Of a stretch of DNA of 64,000 bases, positions 34,133 to 43,024 are shown piece after piece (the first letter of the stretch is position 1; each line of letters starts with the position of its first letter). The position numbers and the translations under genes were made by a program. The notes under the pieces are model-generated. The model had not been told where the DNA came from, made no database searches, and saw only the letters and a list, made by a program, of their open reading frames with translations. The DNA is from CBDCYN01 sp965224205 (GTDB lineage: Bacteria > Planctomycetota > Phycisphaerae > Phycisphaerales > Phycisphaeraceae). The stretch is from the NCBI GenBank assembly GCA_965224205.1, contig CBDCYN010000038.1:1-64000 (forward strand), in the 5' to 3' direction.

Positions 34133-34216
34133 CGACCCATCTTCCGTGATTGTGCAGGGGTTACATGGTCCGGGCGATAGCGGCTACAACCCTGGGGCCC
34201 GAGTTTTGAGGTCGAC

Positions 34217-36247
34217 ATGAAGCGCAACTTCGCGTTGTTTATCAGCACGTTCGTGATCGGCCTGGTGACCATCATCGCGATGGTCTCATGGAAGCTCACC
34301 GGCTTCGCCACCACGATCAAGCGTGAGAAGCAAGAGACAGTCGCCTTCTACCGTGCCAGCGTGGAGGCAGGCCGGGCGATCCTCAACGTCACCGCCGACG
34401 TCGGCAAGCTGTTCCAGGTCAAAGACGAGGACGGCATGGACGCCACCCTCGCGGAACTCGACCAAGCCTTCGACACCGTTGAAACCACTGTCCAATACCT
34501 CAAGCAGGATCGGTTCGCCACCTTGCTGCAAACCCCTCTGACCGACGCGGCTTCGTCAAACGGGCAGGCCCCGTCCCCCGATCACAGTTCCGAGATACCC
34601 GACGAAACCTCGTCCACGGAGGACTCCGCGCCGCAGGTCACGCACGCCACCTACGGGGATCTTGTCACCGCGATCGAAGCCGGCTTCCAAGAAGCCAAAG
34701 AAGCTTACGCCGATGTCCAAAGCCTCGCGTCGTCCAAGCTCAAACTGACCCTCGAGATCGCCCCGCTCAAAAAGCAACTATCAAAGATCCTGCGAAAGAA
34801 CCTCGACCTCCAGCCGGTCGACCCCAAAGCCTTTAACAACCTGGCCCGCGGCGCGATCACCGTCCTCTACACCGATTCGAACCGGGACGTGAAGTTCGCC
34901 GGCGACGCGAAGTTCACGAAGGGGTACGAAAAGCTGATCAAGGCCAAGCTCGACCCGAAGCAGAAAGCCACGCTAGAAGAACTTAAAGCCGCGTTCGACC
35001 AGACCTACGAGCGCGCCCGCGTGCTGATCGCTTCTAGCTCTGATTCCGAGTTCTTTACGCGTAAAGCCAGAGACGTGGTGGCCAACATCACCCTGCTCGA
35101 ACAGCAGGTCCAGCTCTTGCTCGATGCCTCGCTGGGTTCGCTCGAGGAATCTTCCAGAGCAACCACAAAAACCGTCACCGCGATCGCCGCCTGCGCGGCC
35201 TTGATCAGCATCAGCCTCGGGATCTTCCTGGCCGGGAGAATGATCCAACGTATCGGCGCCGTCGCCGACAGACTCCGCGACATTTCCGAAGGGGAAGGGG
35301 ACCTCACCCAGAGCGTACAAATCGAAGGCCGCGACGAGATCGCCGCCCTCGCCCAAGCCTTCAACACGTTCGTGAAACAGATCCACGACACCATCGTCGA
35401 AGTCGCCTCCGTCACCAGCAACGTCGCCGCCGCGTCGACCCAGATCGCCGCTTCTAGCGATGAGATGGCCCAGGGCATGAACACTCAGAACAATCAGGTG
35501 ATGCAGATCTCCTCAGCGATCGAGCAGATGTCCGCCTCGATCGTAGAGGTCGCCCGCAAATCCAACGACGCAGCGGCCAACGCTTCCGACTCCGGCAAGG
35601 TCGCCCAAGAAGGCGGCCAGGTCGTCTCCGAGACGATCACCGACATGCAGGCGATCAGCGACGCGGTCAACGCCGGGGCCGCATCGGTCTCCGAATTGGG
35701 TAAACGCAGCCAGCAGATCGGCCAGATCATCGAGGTCATCAACGACATCGCCGATCAGACCAACCTCCTGGCCCTCAACGCCGCGATCGAAGCCGCCCGA
35801 GCCGGTGAGCACGGTCGCGGCTTTGCGGTGGTCGCCGACGAGGTGCGCAAGCTTGCAGACCGCACCACCAAAGCCACCGACGAGATCGCCGATTCGATCA
35901 AAGCGATCCAGGGTGAGACCCAGCAGGCGGTCGACCGGATGCAATCCGGCACCCAGCAGGTCGAAACCGGGGTCCAGCGGGCCCAGCGGGCCGGAGCCAG
36001 CCTCCAGCAGATCGTGTCCAGCGCTCAAGAAGTCGCGTCGTTGATCCAATCGATCGCCGCCGCCGCCGAGCAGCAATCCTCAGCCAGCGAGCAGGTCGCC
36101 CGGAACGTCGAAGCCGTCTCCGAGGTGACTCAGTCCGCTACCCAAGGCGCCAACCAAGCGGCCTCCACCGCTGGTCAGTTATCGACCCAGGCCGAGCAGC
36201 TTCAACGGCTTGTGGGCAAGTTCAAGGTCAACGCCCGCGCCGCGTGA
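34217..36247 (+). CDS. Methyl-accepting chemotaxis protein
   Basis: 676 residues. TM1 (FALFISTFVIGLVTIIAMV, about 4-23), a helical periplasmic domain of about 290 residues, TM2 (VTAIAACAALISISLGIFLAG, about 317-338), a HAMP domain (RIGAVADRLRDISEGEGDLTQ) and the cytoplasmic signalling helix bundle with the invariant hairpin tip (INDIADQTNLLALNAAIEAARAGEHGRGF, about 505-535). Ala/Gln-rich methylation helices flank it. No C-terminal CheR-binding pentapeptide is seen. No other che genes are in the window. Confidence 0.93.
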   Translation: MKRNFALFISTFVIGLVTIIAMVSWKLTGFATTIKREKQETVAFYRASVEAGRAILNVTADVGKLFQVKDEDGMDATLAELDQAFDTVETTVQYLKQDRFATLLQTPLTDAASSNGQAPSPDHSSEIPDETSSTEDSAPQVTHATYGDLVTAIEAGFQEAKEAYADVQSLASSKLKLTLEIAPLKKQLSKILRKNLDLQPVDPKAFNNLARGAITVLYTDSNRDVKFAGDAKFTKGYEKLIKAKLDPKQKATLEELKAAFDQTYERARVLIASSSDSEFFTRKARDVVANITLLEQQVQLLLDASLGSLEESSRATTKTVTAIAACAALISISLGIFLAGRMIQRIGAVADRLRDISEGEGDLTQSVQIEGRDEIAALAQAFNTFVKQIHDTIVEVASVTSNVAAASTQIAASSDEMAQGMNTQNNQVMQISSAIEQMSASIVEVARKSNDAAANASDSGKVAQEGGQVVSETITDMQAISDAVNAGAASVSELGKRSQQIGQIIEVINDIADQTNLLALNAAIEAARAGEHGRGFAVVADEVRKLADRTTKATDEIADSIKAIQGETQQAVDRMQSGTQQVETGVQRAQRAGASLQQIVSSAQEVASLIQSIAAAAEQQSSASEQVARNVEAVSEVTQSATQGANQAASTAGQLSTQAEQLQRLVGKFKVNARAA

Positions 36248-36511
36248 CCGACCGACGGGTCCCTATTCACAACCACAACGAGCCGCGCGTGTAAACAAGC
36301 GGTCCCCTCCCGGCCTTCATGAAATCAACAAAAAGCCGAATAGCCTCCGACCTCTCCGCCACGTCCACCTGCACCCCACCCAAGCCTTGTCATGGATACG
36401 CGCTTGCGGCGGGGCCGTTGATTGATATTTTCACACGATCCTGTTTTTCGAAAATGGACGACCGGGTTGTTTAACCCGACCGTCCGAATGATTGCTGTCC
36501 GAATCCGCTCG

Positions 36512-36700
36512 TTAACTTTTCAGAGCGATGGTTGCTGTGGGAGCGTCACAGTGCGGATCGTTACTCTGGAAGTTATTCGCGATCCAACCGATATGCACCA
36601 GCGTCCAGCCTTCTCGGGTTACATCAACAGAGGTCGCGCCCCCTTGGATCTTCGCTGATTCCTTTTCTGTCACGCTCTCAAACTGATTTTGCTTCCGCAT
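36512..36700 (-). CDS. Double-glycine-leader peptide, orphan
   Basis: 62 residues. The N-terminus MRKQNQFESVTEKESAKIQGG-A matches a double-glycine export leader (hydrophobics at F, V, I; E positions; GG cleavage). AGGAG lies eight bases upstream of the ATG at 36700, supporting translation. The predicted mature part, about 41 residues starting ATSVDVTREGW, has one Cys and a hydrophobic WTLVHIGWIANNF tract. No C39-peptidase transporter is nearby. It could be a bacteriocin-like or signalling peptide; this is inference. The flanking gaps (36248-36511 and 36701-37199) hold no other gene that I can support. Confidence 0.6.
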   Translation of the reverse strand: MRKQNQFESVTEKESAKIQGGATSVDVTREGWTLVHIGWIANNFQSNDPHCDAPTATIALKS

Positions 36701-37199
36701 CGTAGATCTCCTGACTGAGGCTTGCTGAGATAGATTGAACAGAGAACCCCGGCCACGGGTGAAGGTTTTCGGCTCATTTGCCTTAACGTTTGCCTCAAGA
36801 ATATTTCTTCGATTTCTTGAACACGTATTCCGCAGCCTTTCATGACCACCTGTCCGAGGTTAATATCCGGGCACGTAGTATGATCACTAATCTATTCGCG
36901 CAATATTCAATACTCGTGCGCCAAATGCTCGAAAAAACGAAAAATGTGGAATGTTGAATCACGACCGCCGACAGAGCCGGTGGTATGAGGTCGGCCCCTA
37001 AAAGGCTGGAGGGGGTTTGGCTCATCATCAGATCGCGAGCAGGTGCCTGAGCCCCAAAACCATGGCTGTGAGGTATGTTCATCTTCGATGAACGTAGCCC
37101 CAGGCGCCATGCCTCAAACTTGGACTACACCCGATCTTTTCGGCAGGTCCACCCGCGCCGCACCCCCATGCCCCGTCCCCGCCTCTACAATAATCACAG

Positions 37200-39284
37200 A
37201 TGCCCTACGAAATCACCAGCGAGTTCGAGCCCTTAGGCGACCAGCCCGCCGCGATCGCCGAGCTCGTCGCCGGCCTGCACGCCGATCGACCCTACCAGAC
37301 CCTCATGGGCGTCACCGGTTCGGGCAAGACGTTCACCATGGCCAACGTCATCGCCCGGGTCAACCGCCCCGCCCTGGTGATCAGCCACAACAAGACCCTC
37401 GCCGCCCAGCTCTACGAAGAATTCAAGGAGTTGTTCCCACGCAACGCCGTGAGCTACTTTGTTAGCTACTACGACTACTACCAGCCCGAGGCGTACATCC
37501 CCCAGCGCGACATCTACATCGAAAAAGACTCCTCCCGCAACGATGACCTCGACCGCCTGCGCCTCGCCGCCACCACCCACCTGATCAGCCGGCGCGACGT
37601 CATCGTCGTCGCTAGCGTCTCGTGCATCTTCGGCCTCGGCCCGCCCGATGAATACAAGAAATCCGTCATCAGCCTCGGCAAGGGGCAGACGATCGACCGC
37701 CAAGACCTGCTCAAAGCCCTGGCCGACCTCCAATACGAACGAAGCGACATCGAACTCAAGCGAGGCTCATACCGCGTGCGCGGCGACGTGGTCGAGGTCT
37801 ACCCCGCCGCCGAGGAGGTCGCCCACCGGATCGAGCTCTTCGGTGACGAGATCGATACCTTGCAGATCATCCACCCGGTGTCCGGCCAATCCTTACAAGA
37901 GCAGGACCACCTGTACATCTACCCCGCCGTGCACTACGTGGTCGCGGACGATCAGGTCGAACACGCCCTCGAATCCATCCGCGATGAACTCGACCGCCGC
38001 GTGGCCCACTTCCGCAGCGAGGGCCAGCTGCTCGAAGCCCAACGGCTCCAGGCCCGCACTAAATATGACCTAGAGGTGATCCAAGAGCTCGGCTACTGCT
38101 CCGGGATCGAAAACTACAGCCGCCACCTCGACGCCCGCCCCCCCGGGTCCAAGCCGTACACCCTGCTCGACTACTTCCCCGACGATTGGCTGCTGTTCAT
38201 CGACGAAAGCCACGTGACCATCCCCCAGCTGCGGGCGATGTACCACAGCGACCAGAACCGCAAGCAGGTCCTCGTCGACCACGGGTTCCGCCTGCCAAGC
38301 GCCCTGGATAACCGCCCCCTGCGGTTTGAGGAGATCGAAACAACCTGGCCACAGGTCGTGTTTGTCAGCGCAACCCCCGGGCCGTACGAACTAGAACAAA
38401 CAAGCGGCGTGGTCACCGAGCAGATCATCCGCCCCACCGGCCTCGTCGACCCGCAGATCCACGTGCGCCCCGCGGCCAACCAGGTGATCGACCTGATCGA
38501 AGCCGCCCGACAACGCACCGACGCCGGCGAACGCACCCTCGTGACCACCCTCACCAAACGCCTCGCCGAAGACCTATCGACCTACCTCGCCGAGCAGGAG
38601 ATCAGCTGCCGATACCTGCACAGCGAGATCGATACCCTCGACCGGGTCGAGATCCTCCGCGACCTTCGTGAGGGCGAGTACGACGTGCTGGTCGGGGTCA
38701 ACCTGTTGCGTGAGGGCCTCGACCTGCCGGAGGTCTCTCTGGTCGCGATCATGGACGCGGACAAGACCGGGTTCCTGCGCAGCGCCACGAGCCTGATCCA
38801 GCAGATCGGCCGCGCCGCCCGCAACGTCAATGCCACCGTGATCCTCTACGCCGACACCGTCACCCCCGCGATGCAGCAGGCGATCGACGAGACGAACCGA
38901 CGCCGCCAACGCCAGCTCGATTACAACGCCAAGCACGGGATCACCCCCAAGACCATCCGCAAAGCCATCCGCCACGGGATCGAGCGCGACCTCAAGGCCT
39001 ACCAGACCGTCCGCCGCATGGTCAGCGAAGACGACGCCCAGTACGACCGCGATGAGGTCCTCGCCGAGCTTGAGAAACAGATGGTCGCCGCAGCCGAGGC
39101 CCTAGAGTTCGAAAAAGCCGCGGCGCTGCGTGACCAGATCAAGGAGATCAAACAAACCCCCGGCCTCAAAACGGTGCCCCACGGCGCCCATTCGCCAAGA
39201 AGGCCAAAAACCGCCAAGCCCGGGCTGCCGGGCACACGGGTCGTTAAAAAGCACAAGAAAACCAGGCGGTCATCACCCCGGTAG
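37200..39284 (+). CDS. uvrB: Excinuclease ABC subunit B
   Basis: 694 residues, slightly longer than the usual 670 because of a basic C-terminal tail (RRPKTAKP...KKHKKTRRSS). UvrB verifies DNA damage with UvrA and recruits UvrC in nucleotide excision repair. Seen: FEPLGDQPAAIAEL, Walker A GVTGSGKTFT (about 38-47), the beta-hairpin YYDYYQPEAYIPQ, helicase motifs (LLFIDESHVT, FVSATPGPYEL, LREGLDLPEVSLVAI, QQIGRAARN) and the C-terminal UVR coiled coil (LEKQMVAAAEALEFEKAAALRDQI). The start ATG lacks a clear Shine-Dalgarno sequence. Confidence 0.97.
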   Translation: MPYEITSEFEPLGDQPAAIAELVAGLHADRPYQTLMGVTGSGKTFTMANVIARVNRPALVISHNKTLAAQLYEEFKELFPRNAVSYFVSYYDYYQPEAYIPQRDIYIEKDSSRNDDLDRLRLAATTHLISRRDVIVVASVSCIFGLGPPDEYKKSVISLGKGQTIDRQDLLKALADLQYERSDIELKRGSYRVRGDVVEVYPAAEEVAHRIELFGDEIDTLQIIHPVSGQSLQEQDHLYIYPAVHYVVADDQVEHALESIRDELDRRVAHFRSEGQLLEAQRLQARTKYDLEVIQELGYCSGIENYSRHLDARPPGSKPYTLLDYFPDDWLLFIDESHVTIPQLRAMYHSDQNRKQVLVDHGFRLPSALDNRPLRFEEIETTWPQVVFVSATPGPYELEQTSGVVTEQIIRPTGLVDPQIHVRPAANQVIDLIEAARQRTDAGERTLVTTLTKRLAEDLSTYLAEQEISCRYLHSEIDTLDRVEILRDLREGEYDVLVGVNLLREGLDLPEVSLVAIMDADKTGFLRSATSLIQQIGRAARNVNATVILYADTVTPAMQQAIDETNRRRQRQLDYNAKHGITPKTIRKAIRHGIERDLKAYQTVRRMVSEDDAQYDRDEVLAELEKQMVAAAEALEFEKAAALRDQIKEIKQTPGLKTVPHGAHSPRRPKTAKPGLPGTRVVKKHKKTRRSSPR

Positions 39285-39352
39285 GGTCACTGGGTATTGA
39301 GGATGCCGCCGGATCATGGATCGACAAACCTCCGCACGAAGGAACGGATCAC

Positions 39353-39892
39353 ATGGCCGAAGACACCGGGTATCTAGAGGGCAAAGGTTACGACAAGTGG
39401 TGCAGCGAACTGGGGGTCCCCAATAGCCCGCTGACCCGACGCGGGATCAGCACCTCGCTACAGTTCTTCCACCGGCACATGCCGGACCTGCCGCGTGACA
39501 TGGCCAAAAATTTCATGAAAGCCATGGACCTGCACAAAGCCGTCGCAGAAGTGAGCCTATCGAAAGACACGAAAGTCGCCGCCTTCCGAAAAATGAATGA
39601 AAACCCCTTTAAGCTGTTCTATACCCGCCCTGGTTACTCGATGTACCACGCGGGGATTAACCCGACTTACACGCTCGAAGCCGAGCAGGTCCAAGACGAA
39701 CGCAAATATTTCCTCTATGTCGTCAAAACCACAGCCGTGGCCCTACAGTCTTACGCCGCCCCTGCTAAGGATACCTGGACCGACCCCTCGGTTTCGTATC
39801 TTGCCTCCGGCGGCGCGATTCAGTACCTCATCCCCAATTCTTACCTACGCTTAGAACTTAAATATGCCAAGGGGTTCGGTCATATCGACTGA
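39353..39892 (+). CDS. Unknown soluble protein
   Basis: 179 residues with a good ribosome-binding site (AAGGA nine bases before ATG). No signal peptide. The N-terminal half is helical (LQFFHRHMPDLPRDMAKNFMKAMDLHKAV); the C-terminal half has aromatic beta-rich segments (FYTRPGYSMYHAG, YFLYVVKTTAVALQSYA, YLIPNSYLRLELKYAKGF). I recognise no family. It begins 68 bp after uvrB on the same strand but has no evident functional link. Confidence 0.7.
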   Translation: MAEDTGYLEGKGYDKWCSELGVPNSPLTRRGISTSLQFFHRHMPDLPRDMAKNFMKAMDLHKAVAEVSLSKDTKVAAFRKMNENPFKLFYTRPGYSMYHAGINPTYTLEAEQVQDERKYFLYVVKTTAVALQSYAAPAKDTWTDPSVSYLASGGAIQYLIPNSYLRLELKYAKGFGHID

Positions 39893-40625
39893 TCGGTCCG
39901 AGGCGTCCTCAATCCGAATCTAGAATTTTGTGGGTACGTGTCCGATGCTGCGGGGTCGGATGCAGCCCCACTTATTTGGAGTTTATGCGAAACAAGCAAG
40001 GTCGCCATGTTGACCCTGTGAGGGACGGTTGAATCATACCAAACCAGATCAATATCGAGTCCGCTTCACTGGATGCGGGCATATAATCGATAAATAATCT
40101 AACATTTATGCCCTGTTAGAGATATACGCGGTGCGTATAATTCATCGAAAAGAAGATTTTTGAAGCAGATCCTCTCGTAAATTCTTATTTTTGTTGTTGA
40201 ATTCACCCGAAGTTCAATCCTTTCAACAGCCTCTGCGAAGGCTTTAAGAACACTTTTTGGACTCTTGCTGGATTTCAGACGATCCGCAAAATCGGAAAAA
40301 ATTAACCTGAAAAATGGATCATGCACCGGGATTGGGCAGGGTCATCGCACTTTCAGGGACGAAGAACTCCGCCTCAAGAGTCAAATTTGAGGATCAACCA
40401 CACGGGCAATCTGTCTGTCGTGACCAGCGAGTCGTATCAATTGTCACGAGAGTACGGTACTCTGAAATTGGGAAAAATCGCGTCGGTAGGGATTGTCTCT
40501 TCGCAAGGTCTTCGATATAATATAGTCTGAGCTCAGGTTGCGGACACGGCGTGACTTCAATCACGCCGTGGTGGGCATGGAGGAAAGGATTTCTTGGTTT
40601 TTGATAAAATAACATTATAAAAGAC
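39893..40625. other. AT-rich intergenic stretch
   Basis: About 730 bp noticeably richer in A/T than its surroundings. A minus-strand frame 40099-40326 (75 codons, GTG start, no ribosome-binding site) is the only one of note and is doubtful. Near 40547-40585 a hairpin GGCGTGA...TCACGCC followed by GGCATGGAGG resembles the 5' end of the IS630 elements, suggesting an old IS remnant. A small palindrome (TATACGCGGTGCGTATA) is at 40123-40139. Confidence 0.4.
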
Positions 40626-40654
40626 TTGAACCGATACCTTAGTGGGTGTATATT
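40626..40654 (+). promoter_or_regulatory. Sigma70-like promoter for the peptide operon
   Basis: TTGAAC (40626-40631), a 17-base spacer and TATATT (40649-40654) lie 87 bp before the ATG at 40742. Spacing and both hexamers are close to the housekeeping consensus. Confidence 0.5.
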
Positions 40655-40741
40655 ACTTAGACAGGACGTTAGAGGGGTAGGGAAGGTAGTGCGCATATCT
40701 CCCTTGCAAACACTATCCCTCATTGAGGGGAAAGCAGGATC

Positions 40742-41125
40742 ATGAGCAACGAACAAAATAAATCTTTACGTGCCCAGGCGGTGGATCGGGCCGATCATGA
40801 TGGGAGTACTGCCGAAAAAAAACCAGCTGTACAAAGCGGTCAGCGTAGGCAACTCCTTAAAGCAGGCCTCTTAGCCGCCCCGTTTGTGCTGACCTTTAAG
40901 AGTCAGCCTGTCTGGGCGCTGCAAGAGATGCAGATTTCTGGGGCGTCGCCATGGTACCGCGGACCGTGGAACTCTCGCGGTGATGTGCTGAAGGACAATA
41001 CCCCGATCGATGGCACCTCAGAATTCCAAGAAGATAATATCCTCAAGTACCGCAACCCAGCCGATGCCCCGTCGAGTTGGATGGGGCCGGTCGGCGGATC
41101 GGATGAAAGCGGTATCACTCGATAG
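40742..41125 (+). CDS. Small protein with twin-arginine-like signal, possible precursor peptide
   Basis: 127 residues. After a charged N-terminal 33 residues comes RRQLLKAGLLAAPFVLTFKS, close to a twin-arginine signal (RR-x-hydrophobic-L-K then hydrophobic helix). The remaining part is short and has no recognisable fold (ISGASPWYRGPWNSRGD, ILKYRNPADAPSSWMGPVGG). Codon 1 is preceded by AGGA at short spacing. The next gene, 51 bp on, is a PqqD-like protein; PqqD relatives bind peptide substrates, so this may be the substrate. It is also consistent with a secreted structural peptide. Function is inferred from position only. Confidence 0.65.
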   Translation: MSNEQNKSLRAQAVDRADHDGSTAEKKPAVQSGQRRQLLKAGLLAAPFVLTFKSQPVWALQEMQISGASPWYRGPWNSRGDVLKDNTPIDGTSEFQEDNILKYRNPADAPSSWMGPVGGSDESGITR

Positions 41126-41176
41126 CCGATATCCTTTTCCGTGTCTGAAACAGGTCATTTAGCCATTGTTTAATAA

Positions 41177-41479
41177 ATGAGTTGTAGCACTGCGCCTCGA
41201 CGGTGGAGGGTCGGAAGTGAACGCCGCCTACTATGGCGCAGCTGGGACCATGAATTCGTGGTCTTCGATCCGCTTTCGGGTGATACCCATGTCCTTAATA
41301 TTTTGTCTGCCAAGGCCTTAAAAACATTGGAGGCCGAGCCGGTCGACGCCGCATTGCTATCGAGTCGAGTCGCCTCGGGGTTAGATCTCCAAGAGGATGC
41401 AGATCTTTTGCATCATATGAAGCAGCTCCTGGCGAAATTTGAAGGTCTTGGGATCATCGAACCTTGGTATTCTTCCTAA
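41177..41479 (+). CDS. PqqD-like protein of HprK-related system
   Basis: 100 residues. RLLWRSWDHEFVVFDPLSGDTHVLNILSAKALKTLE followed by a C-terminal helical half is the pattern of PqqD-like proteins annotated with the HprK-related kinase A system. PqqD-type domains present precursor peptides to modifying enzymes. Here the upstream gene encodes a small exported protein that could be the client. The kinase and nucleotidyltransferase usually found beside it are at 27839-29939 in this window. Directly downstream is an IS630 element, which may explain the separation. Confidence 0.8.
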   Translation: MSCSTAPRRWRVGSERRLLWRSWDHEFVVFDPLSGDTHVLNILSAKALKTLEAEPVDAALLSSRVASGLDLQEDADLLHHMKQLLAKFEGLGIIEPWYSS

Positions 41480-41714
41480 GCGATCAGATCATTTCAGAGG
41501 TGAAGTAAAACAAAGCAATTTACCGCCCCAGAAATACACCTTGTGCGTTTCCAATTGTGTCGAATTCTTGGCCTTGGAGCCGATTGAGCTCCGCCCACGG
41601 TCCCCCATCCAAGGATCCCACAACAAAACTCAACCCCTTCACCGATTTATAGCCATTGGCGTAAATAATCTTCTTTGACCGATAAGTGTGATTTCTGGCA
41701 TGGAGGCCAAGGTC

Positions 41715-42649
41715 ATGACCTATTCGATGGACTTGCGGCAGCGGGTGGTCGTGGCGGCGGGGTCGGGTGAACCGATCGCTTCGGTGGCAAAGCGGTTTTC
41801 CGTGGCGCGGCCGACGGTGCGCGACTGGCTGGGTCGACATCGACGAGGGGAGTTGTCGCCGGGCGTGCCGGGGCCCAAGGGGCCGGTGAAGCTCACGGCG
41901 GCTGATGAGCAGATCTTGCGTGAGAGGGTCGCGGCCCAGCCGGGGATCACGGCCAAGCAGCTGATGCCTCTGCTGAGCGTGCGGGTGGTCGAATCGACGA
42001 TGTGCCGGGCGTTGAAGCGTCTGGGGCTATCCTTAAAAAGAAGTCGCTGATCGCCGCCGAACAAGAACGTCCGGACGTGGCTCGACGTCGGCGAAGCTTC
42101 ATGATCGCCCGGCGGTTCGTGGACCCGGGTTCGTTTGTTTTCCTCGATGAATCCGGGGCCAAGACCAACATGACCCGGCTGTACGGCCGGTCGCCGATCG
42201 GCGAGCGCTGCGTGGATCACACCCCGGACGGCCACTGGAAAACCATGACGATGCTCAGTGCCATCCGGCTCGACGGCGTGAGCCAAGGCGCGACGGTGGT
42301 GGTCGACGGTCCGATGGACGCGGCAACGTTCCTGGCTTATACACAGCAGTTCTTGGCCCCGTCGCTGCGGCCCGGGGATGTCGTGGTGATGGACAATCTC
42401 TCGTCGCACAAAGGCGCGGGGATCCGTGAGGCGATCGAAGCGGCCGGCGCGGACCTTTGGTACTTGCCGCCTTACTCGCCCGACCTCAACCCGATCGAAA
42501 AGCTGTGGAGCAAAGTCAAAGCGTGGCTACGTCGGGTCAGCGCCAAGACGTTCGACGCCTTGAACGACGCCATCGCCGATGCCCTGCGAGCCGTTCACCC
42601 CACAGAATGCCCCAACTACTTTCAAGCCTGTGGCTATGGAGAACATTGA
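41715..42649 (+). CDS. IS630-family transposase (second type), -1 frameshift
   Basis: The first frame (41715-42050) encodes the helix-turn-helix half (MTYSMDLRQRVVVAA, VARPTVRDWLGRH); the -1 frame continues from about 42035 (ILKKKSLIAAEQE) to 42649 with the DDE catalytic set: FLDESGAKTNM, VMDNLSSHK and NPIEKLWSKVK. The switch point is an A-rich run (TTAAAAAGA). GGAGG precedes the ATG. It differs clearly from the other two IS630 copies. Terminal repeats are not resolved; the element probably spans roughly 41650-42700. It may be functional. Confidence 0.85.
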
Positions 42650-42760
42650 TGCCAGATGCTCTAAAATTAAAATCTGGCTGAAAGCTTGAACGATACCTGA
42701 GGCGAATGAGGGGATAGGTACTGACGTGATCAGCCGGTTGAGTTGTCTTGCATGCGGCAG

Positions 42761-42964
42761 CTAGCCCAGGATGTCGAGCAGCTTCCCGCGGTGGGGGTCC
42801 TGACTGACGGTGATCTGCTGCTGGAGCCGGGCCGCGTCTTGGAGCAAGGAGATAGCCGCGTCGCCCTGGGCTTTAGCCGCGTCTTGGGCCTTCACGGCCA
42901 CCGCCAAGCTCACCTCAGCGCCCAATTGTGAACCGGCTAGATTGGCGGAGGAAATAGCAGACAT
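42761..42964 (-). CDS. YjfB-like putative motility peptide
   Basis: 67 residues: SSANLAGSQLGAEVSLAVAVKAQDAAKAQGDAAISLLQDAA matches the small YjfB family (putative motility protein), an Ala-rich helical peptide encoded near flagellar genes in many bacteria. No flagellar genes are in this window. Function unknown. Confidence 0.75.
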   Translation of the reverse strand: MSAISSANLAGSQLGAEVSLAVAVKAQDAAKAQGDAAISLLQDAARLQQQITVSQDPHRGKLLDILG

Positions 42965-43024
42965 AGGACCACCATCGGCTGGTTGTATCCAAAACTTGAC
43001 ACAAACATTCTGATTAGAGATGGA

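Noticed and set aside
36300..36340. REP element after the chemoreceptor gene
   Set aside because: Only the fragment CGAGCCGCGCGTGTAAACAA resembles the family; there is no second arm.
40099..40326. Minus-strand frame of 75 codons
   Set aside because: GTG start without ribosome-binding site, in AT-rich DNA; no recognisable domain.
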